Assembly (NCBI GenBank): GCA_017405545.1
Contig: JAFRAF010000040.1
Coordinates: forward strand, 1 to 18,446
DNA length: 18,446 nucleotides
Direction: 5' to 3'
Source of the DNA: Oscillospiraceae bacterium
Lineage (GTDB): Bacteria > Bacillota > Clostridia > Oscillospirales > Oscillospiraceae
The translations under genes and the position numbers were made by a program. Of the stretch, positions 14,409 to 18,446 are shown piece after piece; the stretch's first letter is position 1, and every line of letters starts with the position of its first letter. The notes beneath the pieces are model-generated. The model was given only the letters and a program-made list of their open reading frames with translations, ran no database searches and had not been told where the DNA came from.

Positions 14409-15608
14409 TCAGTTGACTATCCTCCTGCGGAGGATGTCCCCGGCCTCCAGCTTGAGGGGGCAGGCGATGGACAGCAGCTGCTTGGGGTGGGGGGCGTAGT
14501 CCACGGGTTCGCCCTCCATGCTGAGCATGTCCTCCACCACAAAGCTCTCGCCCATGGAGTTGGGGGAGAGGAGCTCCAGCCTGTCGCCGGTGCGGAAGTT
14601 GTTGCGCTGCTCGATGATATAGCGCCCGTTCTCCTCGCCCAAGACGGCGGCGATGAACATGCAGTCCTGCAGGTATTTGGGCCCCGCCGAGGGGCCGTGC
14701 TTCGCCTCGCCGAAGAAGAAGCCGGAGGTGTATTCCCTGTGGCTTGCGCAGTTGAGCTCGTCCATACACAGCTCAAGTGGAGCGGTGCCGTCCAGACGGT
14801 GGCGGTAGGCGTTGACCACGGTTGCGACGTAATAGGGGGATTTCATGCGCCCCTCGATTTTGAGCGAGCTTACCCCGGCGTCGATTACTTTATCCAGGAA
14901 GGGCATGGCGTTTAAGTCCCGTGAGCTGAGTATCATCGTTCCGCCCTCGTCCTCGGAGACAGGGTAAAACTCCCCGCTGCCGTCGGACAGACTGAGCACA
15001 TAGCTGTAGCGGCAGGGCTGGGAGCAGTCGCCCCGGTTGGCGCTGCGCCCGTTCATGTACGCGCTGAGCAGACAGCGGCCCGAGTAGGACATGCACATGG
15101 CCCCGTGGATGAAGCACTCGATCTCCAGCTCCGGTGGGGTCTTGGCCCTCAGCTCGGCGATCTCGTCAAGACTGAGCTCTCTGCCCAGGATGACCCTCTT
15201 GGCGCCCATGTCATGGTAGTGGCGGGCGGCAGCCCAGTTTACGCAGTTGGCCTGAGTGCTCACGTGGAGCTCAAGCTCCGGGACGGCGCTTTTTATCGTG
15301 CATATGGCCCCCAGGTCGGAGACGATGACCGCGTCGACCGCAATGTCACGGAGGGCCCTGGCGTAGTCGGCCAGCTCGGGGATCTCGGCGTTTTTAACAA
15401 AGGAGTTGACGGTCACGTACAGCCGCTTCCCGGTGGCGTGGGTGAGCTCCGCGGCCTTCCGCACGTCCTCAAGGGAAAAGCTCACAACATCCGCCCGAAG
15501 CTGCAGCATGGGCCCGCCCAGGAAAACCGCGTCCGCGCCGAAGCGCAGAGCCGCCTGCAGGCGCTCCATGTCCCCCGCGGGGGCGAGCAGTTCAACTTTG
15601 TTTTTCAT
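14409..15608 (-). CDS. U32-family protein, TrhP-like (tRNA U34 hydroxylation)
   Basis: A 399-aa cytosolic protein of peptidase family U32. It opens ELLAPAGDMERLQAALRFGADAVFLGG and carries the U32 signature near 164-181 (CFIHGAMCMSYSGRCLLS) followed by GDCSQPCR. The conserved cysteines (172, 179, 195, and 199 nearby) are thought to hold an iron-sulfur cluster in the RNA-modifying members. Length and architecture match the YegQ/YrrO group, shown in other bacteria to be TrhP, a prephenate-dependent enzyme making 5-hydroxyuridine at tRNA position 34. Older annotations call these collagenase-like proteases. The usual partner gene of the same family (YrrN-like) is not beside it. Start ATG with GAGG 8 nt upstream. 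Single-gene unit, divergent from the nitroreductase. Confidence 0.88.
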   Translation of the reverse strand: MKNKVELLAPAGDMERLQAALRFGADAVFLGGPMLQLRADVVSFSLEDVRKAAELTHATGKRLYVTVNSFVKNAEIPELADYARALRDIAVDAVIVSDLGAICTIKSAVPELELHVSTQANCVNWAAARHYHDMGAKRVILGRELSLDEIAELRAKTPPELEIECFIHGAMCMSYSGRCLLSAYMNGRSANRGDCSQPCRYSYVLSLSDGSGEFYPVSEDEGGTMILSSRDLNAMPFLDKVIDAGVSSLKIEGRMKSPYYVATVVNAYRHRLDGTAPLELCMDELNCASHREYTSGFFFGEAKHGPSAGPKYLQDCMFIAAVLGEENGRYIIEQRNNFRTGDRLELLSPNSMGESFVVEDMLSMEGEPVDYAPHPKQLLSIACPLKLEAGDILRRRIVN

Positions 15609-15691
15609 AGTCGGAGCCTCACGTATCTTTAAATATCCCTGTAATTATATCAACATGGCCTGTGAAAGTCAATTTTGCCCGGGATGCGGAT

Positions 15692-15723
15692 TTTTCTTGC
15701 GAAAGGGGTGTTTCGCAAGAAAA
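15692..15723. promoter_or_regulatory. 13-bp perfect palindrome between divergent genes (candidate operator)
   Basis: TTTTCTTGCGAAA (15692-15704) and TTTCGCAAGAAAA (15711-15723) are perfect inverted arms around GGGGTG. A further half-site TTCGCAA follows near 15734. The position, 84 bp from the U32 start and 100 bp from the nitroreductase start with both genes pointing away, fits an operator shared by divergent promoters better than a terminator. No known regulator consensus was matched. Confidence 0.45.
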
Positions 15724-15823
15724 TTATACATATTCGCAAATGCAAAAGTTGAATAATCCCGTGCGGAGTGTTAATATGTATACAGACGAAAACAGGACTG
15801 AAAGCGTATACAGGAGGTCGGAC

Positions 15824-16348
15824 ATGGAATTCATTGAACTTGCCAGAAACAGATACTCGGAGAGGAGCTTCGACAGCCGCCCCATAGAGGATGAAAAGCT
15901 GGCCCGTATACTTTAGGCGGGCAGACTGGCCCCCACGGCCTGCAATTTCCAGCCCCAGCGCGTATATATGATAAAAAGCCCCGAGGCCCGCGGGAAGCTG
16001 GAAAAGCTCACGCCATACACCTACGGGGCCCCGGTGGTCCTGCTGGTGTGCTATGACATGAACACCGTGTGGAAGAATCCCCGTGAGCACCTGCTGAAGG
16101 ACTATAATTCCGGCGAGCAGGACGCCGCCATCGCCGCCGTGAACATGATGTACGCGGCGGAGGAGCTGGGCATTCACACCCTGTGGGCAAGAGGCTTTGA
16201 CGCCCGGGAAGTCCGGATGGAACTGGGCCTGCCGGAGAGCGTCGTACCCGCCCTGATTCTGGACATGGGCTACCCCGTCCCGGATTCCAGGCCCCATCCC
16301 ATACACTTCCGGCGCATGCCCGTAGAGGACATGGTCACGGAGCTGTGA
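15824..16348 (+). pseudogene. Nitroreductase (FMN-dependent) with in-frame amber codon 31
   Basis: The full frame spans 175 codons, a normal size for a small nitroreductase. The N-terminus MEFIELARNRYSERSFDSRPI has the Arg/Ser/Arg FMN-phosphate contacts of the family. It reaches ARIL, then TAG (15914-15916), then continues in the same frame with AGRLAPTACNFQPQRVYMI. Family members read 'ILEAGRLAPTA' here, so one G-to-T change in GAG explains the stop. Downstream, YGAPVVLLVCYDMN, DAAIAAVNMMYAAEELGIHTLW and the C-terminal region are intact. A perfect AGGAGG lies 6 nt before the ATG. The family uses NAD(P)H to reduce nitro compounds, quinones or flavins. Either the gene was broken recently or the amber is read through; an internal ATG at 15968 would lack the FMN-binding N-terminus. 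Confidence 0.88.
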
Positions 16349-16366
16349 TCAAACCCGGCATAATAT

Positions 16367-16402
16367 CAGGGCAGTGGAAGAATGTGTGCTTCCGCTGCCC
16401 TG
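16367..16402. terminator. Terminator between nitroreductase and the DUF364-like gene
   Basis: CAGGGCAGTGGAAG pairs with CTTCCGCTGCCCTG (14 bp including one G-T wobble) around an 8-nt loop, followed by TGCTTTATTATT on the plus strand. The genes converge here, so it may serve both. Confidence 0.75.
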
Positions 16403-16424
16403 TGCTTTATTATTATGCTCTGCC

Positions 16425-17180
16425 TCAGCCCGGATAATTGTCTGCAAAGCAGACCCTTTGCCAGCCCATCAGCCGGGACGCGCCTGCCGCAGTGATGCCG
16501 AAAAACAGCACCGGTACATGCAGATCAAGATAGTCGGTTATTGTCCCGTTGCAGAGAGTGCTTCCGGTACATAGTATCAGATCGGCCCACTCGACCACGC
16601 TGTCACGGGCCGAAGCTCCGTCCTCCACCGAAACACCGTGACGTATCTCGCCTATGTTCGCGGGATTCAGATCCAGCACGCGCACGTGTCTGCCGCTCTC
16701 CGAGAGCATCTGAAGAAGGGCGGGCTGATAGCCGATAAGGCCGATACGTCTGGCATCCGGCCACTTGCTGTCAAGATAAGCCCTCATGTCCCCGGCGCAG
16801 AGCTCCGGCCCCTCTCTGCGGCAGTGTGCCGTGCAGCTGCACAGATCGAGCGCACTCATTACCGCGTTCAGCGAGGCTATAAAAATACCGCGGCAGTGGG
16901 GATCGGACTCAATATCCGACTCGGAGATATCCATGAGGCTGCCTTCAAACAGCGCCGGGGCGTCTGTAAAGGCCTGCCCTTTACCACCGCAGTATTCGGC
17001 CTGTATCATGACATCGTTTCCCGTGATGATAGGGAAGTCCTTACGGATCGTATCGCCTATGGCCTCCTCAGCGCTGAGTGAGCGGCAGGATACGGATATC
17101 GTCTCGCTTTCCAAATTGTGCTCTTCAAGCAGCTGGCGGAATTTATCCTTAAGTGTCCTGAACAGTTCCTCTTTGGTCAT
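16425..17180 (-). CDS. DUF364/DUF4213-like protein (putative metal-chelation domain) in Mo/W ABC operon
   Basis: A 251-aa soluble protein. The N-terminal part (to about 90) looks like DUF4213: IGDTIRKDFPIITGNDVMIQ, with GGKGQAFTD. The C-terminal part is a Rossmann-like DUF364 domain: RRIGLIGYQPALLQMLSE, RVLDLNPANIGEIRHG, WADLILCTGSTLCNGT. Between them is a Cys-rich stretch, DLCSCTAHCRREGPELCAGD, of which the HC...P..CA part is, as I recall, shared by many anaerobe homologues. Pfam names DUF364 as a putative heavy-metal-binding domain. Its start overlaps the ATPase stop (ATGA at 17177-17180), so it is the translationally coupled last gene of the transporter operon. A role in handling molybdate, tungstate or the cofactor is inferred from that coupling; the biochemical function is unknown. 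Confidence 0.8.
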   Translation of the reverse strand: MTKEELFRTLKDKFRQLLEEHNLESETISVSCRSLSAEEAIGDTIRKDFPIITGNDVMIQAEYCGGKGQAFTDAPALFEGSLMDISESDIESDPHCRGIFIASLNAVMSALDLCSCTAHCRREGPELCAGDMRAYLDSKWPDARRIGLIGYQPALLQMLSESGRHVRVLDLNPANIGEIRHGVSVEDGASARDSVVEWADLILCTGSTLCNGTITDYLDLHVPVLFFGITAAGASRLMGWQRVCFADNYPG

Positions 17181-17914
17181 ATGTCCTCCTTTTCCTCAAG
17201 CCCGAGAAATTGCCTGGCCTCCGCATTCCAGTCGGCGGAGTACAGAGCTGACCGCTCTGCCACACCGCTTATACGTCCGCGGATCAATATGGCGACCCGG
17301 TCTGCAAGCAACTCTGCTTCGGCAAAATTATGGGTGACGAACAGGATAGCGCAGCCAAATTCGTCCCTTATACTCAGCAGTGTATCATGCATTTTCCCTT
17401 TTGTCACCGGGTCGAGCGCCGAAAAGGGTTCGTCCAGAAGCAAAAGCGGCGGCCGGGTTATGAGTGCGCGTGCAAGCGCAACGCGCTGCTGTTCCCCTCC
17501 GCTGAGAGTTCCGGGGTACTGTTCCAGCAGACCCGATATCTCAAACAGCCGGGCTATCTCCTCAGTGCGCTTGCGAATCTCATCCCTGCTCTTTCTGCGC
17601 ATTCGCAGTCCGAAGGAAATATTTGCCCCGGCCGTCAAATGGGGGAACAGGCTGTAATCCTGATACAGGTATCCGATATTTCGCTCATTCAGAGGAATGC
17701 AACACAGATCCCGGCCCTCCAGCCGGACGGATCCGCAAATAGGGCTGTGGAACCCGGCTGCCGTTTCCAAAAGTACCGATTTCCCGGCGCCGGTCTTCCC
17801 GAGTATGGCGAATATCTCTCTTTTTTTAACAGACAGATCGATGCCTTCAAGGTCAAAGCAGCCGCGTCGGACATGGACGTTTTCCATCTCCAGTACGGTT
17901 TCAGAATGATACAT
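17177..17914 (-). CDS. ABC transporter ATP-binding protein, molybdate/tungstate type
   Basis: A 245-aa ATPase with all nucleotide-binding motifs: Walker A GKTGAGKS, Q-loop region YLYQDYSLFPHLTAGANISFG, signature LSGGEQQRVALARAL, Walker B LLLLDEPFSALD and H-loop FVTHNF. It lacks the C-terminal TOBE domain of full ModC, as in WtpC/TupC-like and short ModC proteins. I chose ATG 17912-17914, with GGAG 5 nt upstream; this overlaps the permease end by 14 nt. A longer frame to 17962 adds only permease-overlapping, unconserved residues. It powers uptake with the permease upstream; substrate (molybdate, tungstate, less likely sulfate) is judged from the permease and neighbours. Confidence 0.85.
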   Translation of the reverse strand: MYHSETVLEMENVHVRRGCFDLEGIDLSVKKREIFAILGKTGAGKSVLLETAAGFHSPICGSVRLEGRDLCCIPLNERNIGYLYQDYSLFPHLTAGANISFGLRMRRKSRDEIRKRTEEIARLFEISGLLEQYPGTLSGGEQQRVALARALITRPPLLLLDEPFSALDPVTKGKMHDTLLSIRDEFGCAILFVTHNFAEAELLADRVAILIRGRISGVAERSALYSADWNAEARQFLGLEEKEDI

Positions 17915-18446
17915 ATCTACTCCGGTTCCGGTATTGGCCTGAAAACAGGGCGGCAATACCATGGGCAGCTGCGGAAATGATCAACAGAAGAAATGCGCTT
18001 GCCAGGGCAGCGGACAGATCATTTACGCTTACATTCAAATAGATGCCCGCAGGCAGAGTTTCCGTTTTCATGCGGGTTACGCCGACCAACATGAGCGTTG
18101 CTCCGAATTCTCCCAGCGCTCTGGACCAGATGAGTATGAATGTGCTTATGAGCGCGTTTTTTGAAAGGGGAAGAACAATACGCAGGAATCTGTCTGCCGG
18201 GCCGGCTCCGAGAAGGCCCGCTATTTTTTCCAGCTTCGGGTCAACATCCCGAAATGCTGTCGCCGTAAGCTTAATGGCGAATGGCAGGTTTACGATAAGC
18301 TGAGCGAGTATTATCCCGTTTCGGCTGAAGATCACCGGCAGACCGATCCTTTTCATGAACGCCCCGATCGGTCCGGAGAACAGTATGAGCAGGCTTAAAC
18401 CCAGAACGATATTCGGGAGCGATGTTGTAAGCTCAAAAAGAACCTC
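17901..18446 (-). CDS. ABC transporter permease, molybdate/tungstate type (partial, 5' end outside window)
   Basis: The last 181 residues of a membrane permease are visible; the frame stays open to the right edge. It reads ELTTSLPNIVLGLSLLILFSGPIGAFM..., then NGIILAQLIVNLPFAIKLTA, an EAA-type coupling loop AGLLGAGPADRFLRIVLPLS and ALGEFGATLMLVG. These are the hallmarks of ModB/WtpB/CysT-type permeases. 'GEFGATLM' is typical of oxyanion transporters. It ends RYVSF, overlapping the start of the ATPase. The substrate-binding protein would be expected just beyond the window. Confidence 0.85.
   Translation of the reverse strand, partial: EVLFELTTSLPNIVLGLSLLILFSGPIGAFMKRIGLPVIFSRNGIILAQLIVNLPFAIKLTATAFRDVDPKLEKIAGLLGAGPADRFLRIVLPLSKNALISTFILIWSRALGEFGATLMLVGVTRMKTETLPAGIYLNVSVNDLSAALASAFLLLIISAAAHGIAALFSGQYRNRSRYVSF

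Noticed and set aside
15968..16348. Separate small protein starting at the internal ATG
   Set aside because: The frame is continuous with the nitroreductase N-terminus apart from one TAG, there is no ribosome binding site before the ATG, and the FMN-binding start would be missing.
1..18446. CRISPR array, tRNA or rRNA genes
   Set aside because: No regularly spaced repeats, cloverleaf or rRNA signatures were seen on either strand.

Overview
The window looks like chromosome from an anaerobic, fairly GC-rich Firmicute of the Clostridia (Oscillospirales-like gut lineage). I infer this from strong AGGAGG-type ribosome binding sites, a lysine (L-box) riboswitch, a SpoIVCA/TnpX-type large serine recombinase, an SLH-anchored surface protein, FeoAB iron uptake, XdhC and a molybdate/tungstate ABC transporter. 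No rRNA or tRNA gene was seen, so the taxonomy is inference.

Layout. 1-192 (minus): start of a secreted protein with a C-type-lectin-like segment, behind a Fur-box-like palindrome. 314-5966 (minus): a feoA-feoB iron operon in which feoB is cut in two by a 3,256-bp mobile element (about 1163-4420). The element carries a large serine recombinase with one frameshift, a small overlapping ORF and a Lon-like AAA+ ATPase without a protease domain. The two feoB halves rejoin in frame across a shared 6-bp core. The element's inner ends form 17-bp inverted arms that would make a near-perfect palindromic attP. 5967-6842 is a long leader and intergenic region with tandem palindromes next to feoA. It also holds a clear promoter, lysine aptamer and intrinsic terminator in front of a lipoprotein amidohydrolase (6843-8909, plus).

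9088-10848 (minus) is a two-gene operon: an XdhC-like protein followed by an ADP-ribosylglycohydrolase. 11051-11485 (plus) is a small phage-tail-accessory-like protein ending in TAG. 11623-14313 (plus) is a mosaic surface protein: three SLH repeats, a clan-CD-like Cys/His domain, two carboxypeptidase-regulatory-like domains and BspA-type leucine-rich repeats. 14409-15608 (minus) is a U32/TrhP-like protein. Divergent from it, 15824-16348 (plus) is a nitroreductase broken by one in-frame amber codon. 16425-18446 (minus) is a translationally coupled molybdate/tungstate-type ABC operon (permease, ATPase, DUF364-like protein); the permease runs off the window.

Themes. Metal handling recurs: iron (feoAB), molybdenum/tungsten (ABC transporter, DUF364-like, XdhC). 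The points most worth following are the reversible-looking interruption of feoB, the lysine riboswitch in front of a secreted amidohydrolase, and the only two TAG codons found at gene ends or inside genes, both followed by coding-like sequence in frame.
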